A DNA stretch of 64,000 nucleotides from Pseudomonas lini (GTDB lineage: Bacteria > Pseudomonadota > Gammaproteobacteria > Pseudomonadales > Pseudomonadaceae). The position numbers were made by a program, and so were the translations under genes. The notes beneath the pieces were generated by a model that was not told the DNA's origin, ran no database searches, and saw only the letters and a list, made by a program, of their open reading frames with translations. The stretch lies in NCBI RefSeq assembly GCF_030812475.1, contig NZ_JAUSSR010000001.1, positions 124,001 through 188,000 of the forward strand, read 5' to 3'. Shown here in pieces: positions 15,088 to 24,686 of this stretch (positions are counted from its first letter, which is position 1; each line of letters begins with the position of its first letter).

Positions 15088-15534
15088 TCAGCCACCGGTC
15101 TTGGTCAGTTGACGCCGCAACTCAGCCACTTCGCTCTCAAGTGACTGGATCCTTTCCAGGGCGGCAATCTTGTCGCTGACGTCGTGCTGTATGCCGATGT
15201 AGTACGTCAACTGGTCGGCCTCATTGTGCACGGGCGTGATCGACAGCTCGTTCCAGAACGGGCTGCCATCCTTGCGATAGTTGCGCAGCACCTGACGGCA
15301 AGGCTGACCGAGGCGGATGGCGTCGCGGATGGCCTGCAGGCCAGCCTGGGCATGATCGTCTGCCTGCAGGAACCGGCAATCCTGATAGAGAATTTCGTCG
15401 GCACTGTAGCCAGTCAGGCGCTCGAAGGCAGGGTTGGCATAGATGAGGATGCTGTCATTGCCTTCCTGCTCGGCCACGACGATGCCGTCATTGGAGGCTT
15501 CGACCATCAGTTGCAGGAGTTTGGCGTCAATCAT
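15088..15534 (-). CDS. Short LOV-domain blue-light photoreceptor
   Basis: A LOV protein of about 149 residues very like the short Pseudomonas LOV proteins (PpSB1/SB2-LOV). The flavin-binding core is intact. The photoactive Cys is in 'YQDCRFLQ' (the usual GRNCRFLQ in modified form) and is followed by 'NYRKDGSPFWNELSITPV'. A C-terminal helix ('IQSLESEVAELRRQL') probably dimerises, with no effector domain. The start at 15534 is preferred because it puts the Cys at residue 53, the position reported for PpSB1-LOV. A start at 15594 would add 20 unlike residues. It is divergent from the LitR-like gene and next to the operator boxes. The signal must pass to another protein, most likely LitR. Confidence 0.92.
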   Translation of the reverse strand: MIDAKLLQLMVEASNDGIVVAEQEGNDSILIYANPAFERLTGYSADEILYQDCRFLQADDHAQAGLQAIRDAIRLGQPCRQVLRNYRKDGSPFWNELSITPVHNEADQLTYYIGIQHDVSDKIAALERIQSLESEVAELRRQLTKTGG

Positions 15535-15696
15535 GGGCTGGGCTCGCTGGGGTTCGCAGGTTTGCCCCACAGCGTAGTCGTCAGCGACAGCCATGCCTAG
15601 ATGGCAGGGCGCAGGGACCGGACATCGATGGATGCTGGTTAAAACGTGTCATGCCTGGTTTAGAATGCCGACACACTCAGGAGGCGACAACTTTTA

Positions 15697-16614
15697 ATGA
15701 CCGAGCCCATCGAATCCGCCTCCGACGACGTTTTGCTCCCCATGCGGGAAGTCGCCAGCCTGACCGGCGTCAACCCGATCACCTTGCGGGCCTGGGAGCG
15801 CCGCCACGGGCTGATCCGACCTGTACGCACGGTGGGAGGGCATCGCCTGTATTCGCAACAGGACATCGAACATATCCGTAGCATCATGCTCTGGACCAGC
15901 CGGGGCCTGCCGATCAGCAAGATAGGCGCATTGCTCGTCCAGCAGCAGAACACACCCGGTATCGCTGCATCAGGCTCGGCTGAAGCCCCCCTGGTCCAAT
16001 GGCAAGAGGCCGTTCATCGCGCCACCCAGGCTTTTGATGGCGCCGAATTGGAGCGCCTTCACGGGCAACTGTTCACCATCTACCCGAAGGCTACGGTGCT
16101 GGAGGCTATTCTGCTGCCGGTCTGGCGCAGCCTGGTATCCGGCAATGCTTTCGGCCGCCGCAGCCAGTGGCTGTTCCTGGACACCTTCTTGCGTGCGCGG
16201 ATGTTATTGCGACTGCAGATGAACCAGCGCAACGGTGCTTGCGTGCTGCTGGCAGACGGCTCGGGCCATACGCGCGAACTGGAGCTGTTGTGTGCCGGCT
16301 TGTCGATGAGCAATGACCAGCTGCGCATCGAGGTGCTGGGCACCGGCCAACCCCTGGAAGAACTGCCGTTGCTGTGTAAGGCGATTCAGCCCGCCGCGCT
16401 GGTGTTATGGGTCCAGGTGCCACTGCAGGCAGATGCGCACCAGCGCCTGCGAGCCCTTCAAATGGGCGTTACGTGCCCAGTGGCGTTGGCCGGCGATGCA
16501 GCCGCCGCTTCGTCGACAGGGTTGCGTGGTTCTTCGATTGCCATTTTGGGCAATGACGAAGCGAGCATTTTGCCCAGGCTGGAAGCCTTGGTAAGAGGGA
16601 CACTGCAAATTTGA
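15697..16614 (+). CDS. LitR-like MerR-family regulator (class II type)
   Basis: The 305-residue regulator has an N-terminal MerR winged helix ('REVASLTGVNPITLRAWERR', then 'GGHRLYSQQDIEHIR'). A LitR/CarH-like C-terminal region follows, with a helical bundle at about 95-180 and a Rossmann-like domain at about 180-305. Aligned by eye, 'DGSGHTRELELLCAGL' replaces the cobalamin motif ExxH-EL, and the lower-ligand His appears displaced, so B12 is probably not bound. Class II LitR proteins of Pseudomonas are known to lack cobalamin and to depend on a neighbouring LOV protein. The TTGTACA boxes nearby are its likely targets. An AGGAGG-like site precedes the ATG. Confidence 0.88.
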   Translation: MTEPIESASDDVLLPMREVASLTGVNPITLRAWERRHGLIRPVRTVGGHRLYSQQDIEHIRSIMLWTSRGLPISKIGALLVQQQNTPGIAASGSAEAPLVQWQEAVHRATQAFDGAELERLHGQLFTIYPKATVLEAILLPVWRSLVSGNAFGRRSQWLFLDTFLRARMLLRLQMNQRNGACVLLADGSGHTRELELLCAGLSMSNDQLRIEVLGTGQPLEELPLLCKAIQPAALVLWVQVPLQADAHQRLRALQMGVTCPVALAGDAAAASSTGLRGSSIAILGNDEASILPRLEALVRGTLQI

Positions 16615-17005
16615 ATCCGGTCGTTCCAGCTAAGAAGGCTTGTCTGAAACTGCATTGTAAAACTCGGCCAGCTCCTGCCAAGGGTTGGATAGAGAGCCTG
16701 ACCTTGAACACTGGGAGATGTGAGGGAATTTGAGTTCTCTGTCTGACTCGGACTGCTCTGCCCTGCAGTTTCTGCAGACGATCCTTGTTTGCGAAAGGAT
16801 CCAGTTTCCGTGCCATGCAACGAGTTTCTCGGAAGGTGTCATGGCCAAAAAACCTCTACAAGAGCTGTACGGATTTTACTGTATTGCAGAGGTTTCATCT
16901 ATTTCAATGGGATTGTCCGCTGTTCGACGGGCGAAGTCGGTGACCCTCCAGCTCGTTAGCTATCATGCAATACAAAGCCCAAATCATTAGATGACGGGGA
17001 TATGC
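16615..17005. other. Intergenic, no gene recognised
   Basis: About 390 bp after the regulator. Overlapping short frames on both strands have no family resemblance. A GGGGA ribosome site for the next gene is at 16996-17000. No terminator hairpin with a T-run was found. Confidence 0.4.
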
Positions 17006-17350
17006 ATGAACAGATGGCAGCGGCTGTGGTGGGTCGTAAAGCTGCTGGCAGCCCTTGCGGTCGGCCTGTACGCCGCTGTCCAGGCTTCTCGCTACATGCT
17101 GGAAAGCCCTGACGCAGCGCAAATTCACCCGTTGAGCATTCTGGTTGTCGGACTGATCTTCGGCTTCGCTACTTTCGTGCTGCTCTCACTGCTCGGATGG
17201 ATTGCAAGACTTTTCCTGCCTTTCCCTGATCCGGTTAACCCCAGAGCAGAGGTTAAGCCTCAAACAACGCCTGAGGAAGGTGCGCCGCCGGTACCCGAAT
17301 CTCCTCCGACCCTGTCAGCAGATGATCCAGATCAACAGAAAGATCATTGA
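17006..17350 (+). CDS. Small two-segment membrane protein
   Basis: A 114-residue protein with two hydrophobic segments ('WWVVKLLAALAVGLYAAV' at about 8-25, and 'ILVVGLIFGFATFVLLSLLG' at about 46-66). A Pro- and Glu-rich cytoplasmic-like tail follows. No family is recognised. The ATG at 17006 is chosen over 16991 because a GGGGA site lies 5 bp upstream. It stands alone between the light cluster and the sensory genes. Confidence 0.6.
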   Translation: MNRWQRLWWVVKLLAALAVGLYAAVQASRYMLESPDAAQIHPLSILVVGLIFGFATFVLLSLLGWIARLFLPFPDPVNPRAEVKPQTTPEEGAPPVPESPPTLSADDPDQQKDH

Positions 17351-17389
17351 TTTTCGGATTGACGTCACCTTTCCAACGAAGCGGGTACG

Positions 17390-17650
17390 TTGAGGCTATG
17401 CTCATCGCTATTGCAGGCAATGCATGGGTTTCAATTGCCGGTCGCCAAGGAAAGGAATCTGTATGTGTTTAGTTCTTCATGCCTGGTTCTATTATTGGAA
17501 TGGCCGAATGGGCAGTCTGGTAACGCGTGTCGATCGCACGTTGCACAACTCTTGAGGATGATGGCCGGAAACATCGTGCCGCCTCCTCCCACTGTCGCCG
17601 CAACTCTAGCAATCGAAGACTCGCACCGTCCGGTGGAGGTCGCGAGATGA
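17390..17650 (+). other. Possible small reading frame coupled to the EAL gene
   Basis: This 86-codon frame ends in TGA overlapping the ATG of the next gene (ATGA, 17647-17650), the pattern of coupled genes. Its last part ('VPPPPTVAATLAIEDSHRP') has no family look. It may be a leader peptide, the tail of a lost gene, or chance. The rest of 17351-17646 shows nothing else. Confidence 0.25.
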
Positions 17651-19522
17651 CCCCATCGTTAGCTGTGACTAATCGGCGCATCCTGATTATTGACGACACG
17701 CCTTCGATCCATGAGGACTTTTTCAGGATCCTCGGCCCCGACTCCGCGAGTGTGTTGTCTCTGGCCTGTTCCGAAGAGGCGTTGTTTGGTACGGCGCAGC
17801 CCGCGCGACCGACCTTCAGCCTCGACTCGGCTTACCAGGGCCAGGAGGCCCTGAAGCTGGTCGAACGGGCCCTGGCCGAAGGCCGGCCTTACGCCATGGC
17901 ATTCACAGACATGCGTATGCCGCCCGGCTGGGACGGCCTGCAAACCATTGAACAGTTGTGGAGAGTTGATCCGCACCTGCAGATCGCACTGTGCACCGCT
18001 TATTCCGACTACTCTTGGGAGACCATGGCGAAGCGCCTGGAACTCGATGATCAGTTGTTTATCCTGAAAAAGCCCTTCACTGCCCTGGAAATTTTCCAGA
18101 TGGCCAATGCTTTGACCTGGAAATGGCAAGTGGCTCGGAACGCGTTGGCCGAAACGCTCAGCATTGAGCTCGGCAATGAGGCACACGCGCAGGAGTTACT
18201 GAGAATTTCCCACCTGCTCCAGTACGATTTACTGACCGAACTGCCCAATAGCACCTTACTCAGGGACCGTTTGACCCAGTCGATTTTGCTTTCCAGGCGC
18301 CACAACAAACAGCTGGCGGTGATGTTTCTTGGACTCGATCGTTTCAAACGCATCAACAATGCCCTTGGCTACCCGATCGGCGATGAAATGCTCAAGTTGG
18401 TCGCTCAGTGCCTGGTCAATACCGTGCGGCAGTCGGATTCGGTGTTTCGCTATGGCTCCGATGAGTTCGTTCTTATCCTGGCGGACATTCATCATCCCAT
18501 GCAGACCAAAGGCATTGCGGAGAAAATCCTGACCGCGTTGAGTGTTCCGCAACGTATCGCAGGTCATGATCTGAGCGTGACCGCTAGCCTGGGCATCAGC
18601 ATCTATCCCGACGATGGTGAAGAGGCCTTGGCGCTGCTAAAGAAGGCGGAAACCGCCATGCGCAGCACCAAGGAGCGCGGCCCGAACGATTTCAGCTTTT
18701 TTATCGAGGACATGAACCAGCGTGCCCGAGAACAACAATACATCGAGTCGGGTATTCGTCTGGCCCTGGAGCGCAAAGAGTTCGCGCTGCACTACCAACC
18801 GAAGCTGGATCTGGAAAGCGGCAAGATAGTGGGTGCCGAAGCCCTGATCCGCTGGCTCCATCCGCTGCGAGGCTGGGTCTTCCCCGCCGATTTCATTCCT
18901 ATCGCCGAGGACAGCGGCTTGATCGTTCCGCTGAGCAAGTGGGTACTGCGCGAAGCCTGCCAGCAAGCCCGTACCTGGCAGGTGAGCGGCCTGCCGCCGA
19001 TCTGTGTGTCGGTGAATATTTCGGCCATCGACTTTCGCCAGCGCGGCTTTCTCGAAGGTATTCAGCAGGTGCTGGAAGATACTGGCCTGGAGCCCAGCCT
19101 GCTTGAACTGGAAATCACCGAAAGCGTGCTCATGCAAAACATCGATTCGACCATCGCGATGCTGAAGACCATCAAGGGATATGGGGGTACGGTTGGCTAT
19201 CGATGACTTTGGTACCGGTTATTCAAGCCTGAGCTATCTGCGGCACTTACCCATTGATGTGTTGAAAATAGACCAGTCGTTTGTGCGCAACCTGAACACC
19301 GATAGCAATGATGCCGCCTTGGTCAGCGCTATTATCAGCCTGGGTAAAAGTCTCAATTTGAACGTGATCGCCGAAGGCATAGAAACCAACGAACAGTTTG
19401 AATTTTTGAAGGCTCACCAGTGCGAGGAGGGCCAAGGCTACTATTTCAGCAAGGCAGTGGACGGCCCGGCGTTTGCCACACTACTGAAGATTAACAGGGT
19501 GAACGCTGCACCTAATGAGTAA
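17647..19522 (+). pseudogene. REC-GGDEF-EAL cyclic-di-GMP protein, frameshifted
   Basis: The frame starts at ATG 17647 behind a GGAGG site. A receiver domain (about 10-150) has 'DDTPSIHEDF', phospho-acceptor Asp in 'FTDMRMPPGWDGL' and 'KKPF'. A degenerate GGDEF ('YGSDEF' near 268-273) and an EAL domain ('AEALIRW' near 398) follow. The frame breaks at a run of five G (19183-19187), so the first frame stops at 19206. The rest of the EAL domain ('[19 protein letters not shown]', 'DQSFV', 'IAEGIE') continues in the next frame to 19522. Removing one G restores '[10 protein letters not shown]'. If intact it would be a phosphodiesterase that lowers c-di-GMP, controlled by the downstream kinase. It could be a sequence error. 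Confidence 0.8.
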
Positions 19523-19746
19523 TCCGAATCGAAGCTTCTCTCTGGCGGCTTGACCCAGTCAGCACCGGGTCAACCCTCGCGCGTGCTCCGTACAGGGAGA
19601 CGCCCAATGCCTGCGCCAAACTTCACATGGCCGGCGATCTTCAGTCTGCAGCCCGACTTCTTCAACCAGATCAGGCAATAGGTCGAGGCTGCCGGCAGGT
19701 GCAAGTGGAGGACTGGTGGTAAATCCCGAGCACAATGGAGAACAAT

Positions 19747-20847
19747 ATGGACATTAGACCGAGCCAGAAAATCTTGCGGCGCTTCGCCGGCTGCCTGACC
19801 GGACTGGCGATGGTTGTCGCCAATCCGGCCCAGGCTGCCGACGGCGGCATCGCCGGTGGCCCTACCGCAAGCAATCGCATCGCCTTCAGCAACTCCTACG
19901 AGGGCAGCGATTTTCGCAAAGTGATGGTGCGCAACTGGCAGGAGGTTGTGGCCCAAGCGCAAAAGGATGGCTTGATCCGGGAGGCACCGGTGGCCAGCGC
20001 CAACAATTCGGCGTCGGAACAGGCGGCCCATATCCAGGACATGATCGTCAAGGGCGTCGACGCCATCGTCATCCTGGCCGCGTCCGACACGGCCCTCAAC
20101 GGGGTGATCAAAGATGCCTGCAACGCCGGCATCGTGGTGGTCGTCATGGCCAGCCTGGTCACCGAACGCTGCGTCTATACCGTGGACTACGACTGGTCCG
20201 CCATGGGCCGCGTGGAAATGGATTATATCGCCGAGCGCCTCAAGGGGAACGGCACGCTGCTGGAGATCCGCGGCATTGCCGGTGATGCTACGGATAAAAA
20301 CATCAGTGCCGGCATTCGCAAGGCCGCCGGCGACTATCCAGGCCTGAAATTCGCCAAGACTGTATATGGGAATTGGACGGCTTCTGTGGCACGCAAGGAG
20401 GTGGCGCTGGCACTGCCGTCGCTGCCCCACATCGATGCCGTCGCTACTCAGGGGGGGGATGGTTATGGCGCGGCCATGGCGTTCAAGGCGGCGGGACGCC
20501 CCTTGCCGATCATCGTGATGGGGAACCGTCAGGACGAACTCGCCCTGTGGAAACAGGAACGCGATGCCAACGGCTACGAGACCGTCTCTGTCTCTGCCAC
20601 CCCGAGCGTTTCCCAAGTGGGTTTCTGGGTGGCCCAGCAGATTCTGGCGGGCAAGCAGGTGCCGAAGTTCGTCGAGGTGCCGCTGGTACGCATCGATGCT
20701 AAAGACCTGGATGCCTGGCTCTCCACCATGCCGGTGGGCGGCGCCGCCAATCCCTATTACAGTCAGGCTTCCGTCGCGGCGATGATCGACGCCGCCGTCA
20801 ACCATACGGCGGCGCCGACGCCTCTGCCGGAGGTGGTGAAGCAGTAG
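19747..20847 (+). CDS. Periplasmic sugar-type substrate-binding protein (TorT-like partner of the kinase)
   Basis: A type I periplasmic binding protein of about 366 residues with a signal peptide ('GLAMVVANPAQA' then AD). The two-lobed body has 'RIAFSNSYEGSDFRKVMVRN', 'QDMIVKGVDAIVIL' and 'GDGYGAAMAFKAAG'. ATG 19747 is preferred over 19735 because GGAG lies 6 bp before it. No ABC ATPase or permease is nearby. Instead a hybrid kinase starts 16 bp after its stop, as in the TorT-TorS pair where a binding protein presents the ligand to the sensor. The ligand is unknown. Confidence 0.82.
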   Translation: MDIRPSQKILRRFAGCLTGLAMVVANPAQAADGGIAGGPTASNRIAFSNSYEGSDFRKVMVRNWQEVVAQAQKDGLIREAPVASANNSASEQAAHIQDMIVKGVDAIVILAASDTALNGVIKDACNAGIVVVVMASLVTERCVYTVDYDWSAMGRVEMDYIAERLKGNGTLLEIRGIAGDATDKNISAGIRKAAGDYPGLKFAKTVYGNWTASVARKEVALALPSLPHIDAVATQGGDGYGAAMAFKAAGRPLPIIVMGNRQDELALWKQERDANGYETVSVSATPSVSQVGFWVAQQILAGKQVPKFVEVPLVRIDAKDLDAWLSTMPVGGAANPYYSQASVAAMIDAAVNHTAAPTPLPEVVKQ

Positions 20848-20863
20848 CGGCGGGCGAGGCGCC

Positions 20864-23800
20864 ATGTTGACATTCAAACCAGCCAGGAGCAGGCCCATTG
20901 CCGTCAGGATCGGCCTGGCGGTCGCTGCGCTGGTGTTCCTGATGCTGGCAGTATCGCTGGTGAACCTCTACGGCCTGCGAGGCATGGTACGTGCGGTAGA
21001 TTCCGCCAGCCATTCCGCGGAAATCCTGGCCTCGGTCAACGGGGCCACCGGACGGGTGGAAAACTTCATCGCCACCCGCGACCAGAAAAGCCTGTCCCAG
21101 GCCGAAGGCATGGTGGCGGCGGCTATCGCCGACCTCACCGCCATTGCGGTGGCAGAGGCGCAATCGCTCAAGGGCAGTCTGGAAAGGCTTGCCGCGGCAA
21201 TCGCCGCCTTGCGGGCGGCGACCCTGACCATGGATGGCGAAACGGACAACATGACAGCCCACTATGGTCGGATGCGGGAGGCGACGATCCTCGTCGAACA
21301 GGGCATCGCCGAGGGGCTCAAGGAGCTTGAGTCCCGCATCTCTGACCACGAGGCGGGGGCGAGCAACATTGAAAACGCCCATCGCATCCTGGGCATCCTG
21401 CGCAACGGCGAACGGATCGTCACCGCCAATGTGGCCAAGGTGCTGGTGACGGGTGACAGGTCGGGCGCCACCGCGGCGCGCAACGCCTGCGCGGCACTTC
21501 CGGCCGTGGTTGAGCAATTGCGCGAGGTGATGGGTACGCTGCGGGAGGGAGAGACCCTGGACCAGTTGGCGGCGACAGTCGCTGCGGCGAGCCTGGCGGT
21601 CGAGCACCTTGGCCAGGCGCCCAAGCTCCGGGGAGGCGAGGTCTTGCGGCAACTCGCCGCCGTCGGGGATGCAGCTGAGCGCCTCGAGGCAATGGTGGGC
21701 GAAGTGGACCAGTTTGTGGCCCATGACGCAAACGACATTCAGGCAGCCACCGGTTTGCTGAACAACGCAGCCGCGTTGTCCAAGCGTTTCGCCGAGCGCG
21801 TCGCCACGCTGGAGGCGCAGACCCTATCGTTCCGCCTTTCACCGTCGGCCCAGATCGCCGGCTCCGTCGGCGACATCCTGGATGAGCTCTCCCGCCTCTC
21901 CCGCGTTCTCCCCTCGTCCGGGGGACTGCAAGCCAAGGCTACGCCCCTCACGGTCAACGAACAGATTGCCGGCTACCGGGCGGCATTCGCCAGGTTCCAT
22001 CAGGCGAGCAACGCCTTGAGCGGCGCGCGCGACGAGGTTCGCGACGAGGCACGGAGCGCCGGCCAGTTGGTCGCGCGCTTTGCCGGCGAAGCGCGCTCCG
22101 ACGCCGTGGTCCACAACAATCGCGGCATGCTTGCGACGGTCTTCGCGGGTGCCATCGCTATCCTGCTGGCCGGCGCTATCGCCTGGAGCACGTCGCGGTT
22201 TGTCGCGCAGCCCATCGTGGCCCTGGCGTCGGTCATGCGCCGGCTTGCGGCCGGCGACCTGAGCGCCGAGATCGCCAGCGCCGGACGCGGCGACGAGATT
22301 GGGATCATGACCCGCGCCGTCCGGGTGTTCCAGGAAAATGCCTTGCGCATTCGGGTGCTGGAGGCCGAGGCCGAAGCCGAACGACAGCAGGTCCAGGCTT
22401 CTTTGGAGAGAATGGTTGCCGAACGGACCGACACGCTGCACCAGCAGACCGAAGTGCTGGAGGCGCAGGCCATCGAACTCATTCAGGCGCGCAACCAGGC
22501 CGAGACGGCGAACCAGGCAATGAGCGATTTCGTTACTACGGTCAGCCACGAACTGCGCACCCCTCTGACCCTCATTCTCGCCCCACTGGAGCAACTCACG
22601 GCGGCGACCACTCCGCCCGCGGACTGGCGTGTGCAACTTGACCGTGTCCAGCGCAACGCGCTGCGGTTGATGAACCGGGTAAACGACATCCTCGATTTCT
22701 CCAAGGCCGAAGCGGGCAAGTTTGAGTTGTGTCAGGAGCCAATTGATTTGAACAGCACGGTGGGTGTGCTGGCCGAGGATGCCGCCATGGTGGCCGAGGG
22801 CAAAGGCTGCACCTTGACCTGGAGCATCGATACCACGCTCGGCACGGTGTTCCTGGACCCCCGGCACTTCGAGAAGATTCTTCTCAACCTGGTGAGCAAT
22901 GCCATCAAGTTCACGCCCGCTGGCGGCACCGTGCACCTGGCAGTCACTCCGCTTGATGGCGAGCGATTTGAACTCGCGGTGCAAGACTCGGGCATTGGCA
23001 TTGCGCCTGACAAACTGCCGCTGCTGTTCCAGCGTTTTTCCCAGATCGACAATTCCGCCACGCGCCACTACAGCGGCACAGGCATCGGTCTCGCCCTGGT
23101 CAAGGATCTGGCCGAACTGATGGGGGGCGAAGTCGGCGTCAATAGCGAGCCCGGCCAGGGTTCGTGCTTCTTTGTTCGACTTCCGTTGGGGGCGGAGCAA
23201 TACACCGTGCCGACCGAAGCCAGCAATATGTACGAGCGATCGTCACCTGGCACAACAAGTACAATAGAGCAGCGCCACCTGCGTTTCGACGACGGCCGCT
23301 TTGGCAGTAGCAACGACCGACCGTCGACGCAAGGCGCAGACGACGAGCAGCACCCGGAACACGCCTTGCAATCCAGAGTGCTAGTGGTAGACGACAGCCC
23401 GGAAATGCTTGCCTACCTCAGCGAACTCCTGCACAACGACTACATCGTCGCCACCGCAGCTGATGGAGAGCAGGCCTGGGCACTCCTGCAGCGTCGACCC
23501 ATCGATGTCGTTGTCTCGGATGTGATGATGCCGGAGCTCGACGGCTTTGGCCTGACAGCCAGGATAAAAGCCAGCGCCGGTTTCGCCCATTTACCCGTGA
23601 TCCTGTTGACCGCCCGCGGCGGCAGCGAGGCCTGTGTCTCCGGGCTGGAGAGTGGCGCCGATGACTATATCGCCAAACCCTTCTCGCCGCTGGAGCTCAA
23701 GGCTCGCGTACGCGCGGCGCTACGCATGAGCCAGGTGCAAACCGAACTGCATGCAAAATCCCGTCAGGCGGGCATGGCCGAAATCGCCACTACCGTGCTG

Positions 23801-24577
23801 CACAACGTCGGCAACGTCCTCAACAGCGTGAACATATCGGCAGAACTGGTCAGCAGCCAGATGCGCGCCTCTAAAGCCCAGGGGCTGGGCAGGGTGGCTC
23901 AGCTGATGAACGAACACGTCAATGACCTGAGCGATTTTCTCACCAGAGACCATAAAGGAAAGATGCTGCCCGACTACCTGCTCAAGCTGGCGCAGGTGGT
24001 GACGGCAGAACAACAGGGCATCATCGAAGAACTCGGGCGACTCACCAAGGGCGTTGACCACATCAAAACCATTGTCGCTGCCCAGCAGTCCTATGCCGTT
24101 GCCGTCAGTGTCGTCGAGACAGTGCCGGTCTCAGAGTTAATCGATGATGCCTTGCGCATGAGTGCCGGATCACTGGCGCGCCAGGAGCTGACGGTGTTCA
24201 AGGAAATTGCCGATATGCCCCTGCAGTCGCTGGACCGGCACCGGGTGCTGCTGATTCTGGTGAACCTGATCAGCAATGCCAGGCAGGCGTTGGACGGCGT
24301 GACCGATCGCAGCCCGTGCATCACGTTCGGCGCCTTCCTCGCTGACGGGCCAGTATTGCGTATCACGATGGCCGACAACGGCAATGGGATTGCGCCAGAG
24401 GACCTGACACGTATCTTTTCCCATGGCTTCACTACTCGCAAAGACGGTCACGGTTTCGGCCTGCACAGCTGCGCGCTAGCCGCGCGGGAAATGGGTGGCA
24501 GCTTGACCGTGCACAGCGACGGGGCCGGACAGGGCGCAACCTTTACCCTCGATATCCCCCTCGGCAAGGGTATGTAA
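20864..24577 (+). CDS. Hybrid sensor histidine kinase with receiver and second kinase module (TorS-like)
   Basis: The 1237-residue inner-membrane protein has a membrane segment at about 17-38, a helical periplasmic sensor of about 380 residues, a second segment at about 424-446 and HAMP (about 447-500). A coiled coil follows, then HisKA with 'TVSHELRTPLTLIL' (His near 560). HATPase_c has 'NLVSNAIKF' and 'GTGIGLALVKDLAELMGG'. The receiver (about 838-955) has its Asp in 'VSDVMMPELDGFGL'. A second kinase-like module follows, with 'TVLHNVGNVLNSVNI' (His near 981) and an ATPase 'LVNLISNARQALDG'. It is translated right after the binding protein and probably senses it. The REC-GGDEF-EAL gene upstream is the likely output. 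Confidence 0.9.
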   Translation: MLTFKPARSRPIAVRIGLAVAALVFLMLAVSLVNLYGLRGMVRAVDSASHSAEILASVNGATGRVENFIATRDQKSLSQAEGMVAAAIADLTAIAVAEAQSLKGSLERLAAAIAALRAATLTMDGETDNMTAHYGRMREATILVEQGIAEGLKELESRISDHEAGASNIENAHRILGILRNGERIVTANVAKVLVTGDRSGATAARNACAALPAVVEQLREVMGTLREGETLDQLAATVAAASLAVEHLGQAPKLRGGEVLRQLAAVGDAAERLEAMVGEVDQFVAHDANDIQAATGLLNNAAALSKRFAERVATLEAQTLSFRLSPSAQIAGSVGDILDELSRLSRVLPSSGGLQAKATPLTVNEQIAGYRAAFARFHQASNALSGARDEVRDEARSAGQLVARFAGEARSDAVVHNNRGMLATVFAGAIAILLAGAIAWSTSRFVAQPIVALASVMRRLAAGDLSAEIASAGRGDEIGIMTRAVRVFQENALRIRVLEAEAEAERQQVQASLERMVAERTDTLHQQTEVLEAQAIELIQARNQAETANQAMSDFVTTVSHELRTPLTLILAPLEQLTAATTPPADWRVQLDRVQRNALRLMNRVNDILDFSKAEAGKFELCQEPIDLNSTVGVLAEDAAMVAEGKGCTLTWSIDTTLGTVFLDPRHFEKILLNLVSNAIKFTPAGGTVHLAVTPLDGERFELAVQDSGIGIAPDKLPLLFQRFSQIDNSATRHYSGTGIGLALVKDLAELMGGEVGVNSEPGQGSCFFVRLPLGAEQYTVPTEASNMYERSSPGTTSTIEQRHLRFDDGRFGSSNDRPSTQGADDEQHPEHALQSRVLVVDDSPEMLAYLSELLHNDYIVATAADGEQAWALLQRRPIDVVVSDVMMPELDGFGLTARIKASAGFAHLPVILLTARGGSEACVSGLESGADDYIAKPFSPLELKARVRAALRMSQVQTELHAKSRQAGMAEIATTVLHNVGNVLNSVNISAELVSSQMRASKAQGLGRVAQLMNEHVNDLSDFLTRDHKGKMLPDYLLKLAQVVTAEQQGIIEELGRLTKGVDHIKTIVAAQQSYAVAVSVVETVPVSELIDDALRMSAGSLARQELTVFKEIADMPLQSLDRHRVLLILVNLISNARQALDGVTDRSPCITFGAFLADGPVLRITMADNGNGIAPEDLTRIFSHGFTTRKDGHGFGLHSCALAAREMGGSLTVHSDGAGQGATFTLDIPLGKGM

Positions 24578-24686
24578 GACGAAGCTGCGGTCTGCATCTG
24601 GCTTACACGCAAACGGCTTGAGTCGATAGACGCCGATTGCAACACCTACCTAAACTGTCGGCAGATTCGGGGATCGAGGGCAGGGG

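Noticed and set aside
19570..20898. 442-codon minus-strand frame over the binding-protein gene
   Set aside because: The plus-strand product has a signal peptide and a clear periplasmic-binding fold; the antisense protein is His- and Gly-rich with no motif.
21839..23200. 453-codon minus-strand frame over the kinase gene
   Set aside because: The opposite strand encodes HAMP, HisKA and ATPase motifs; this one has none.
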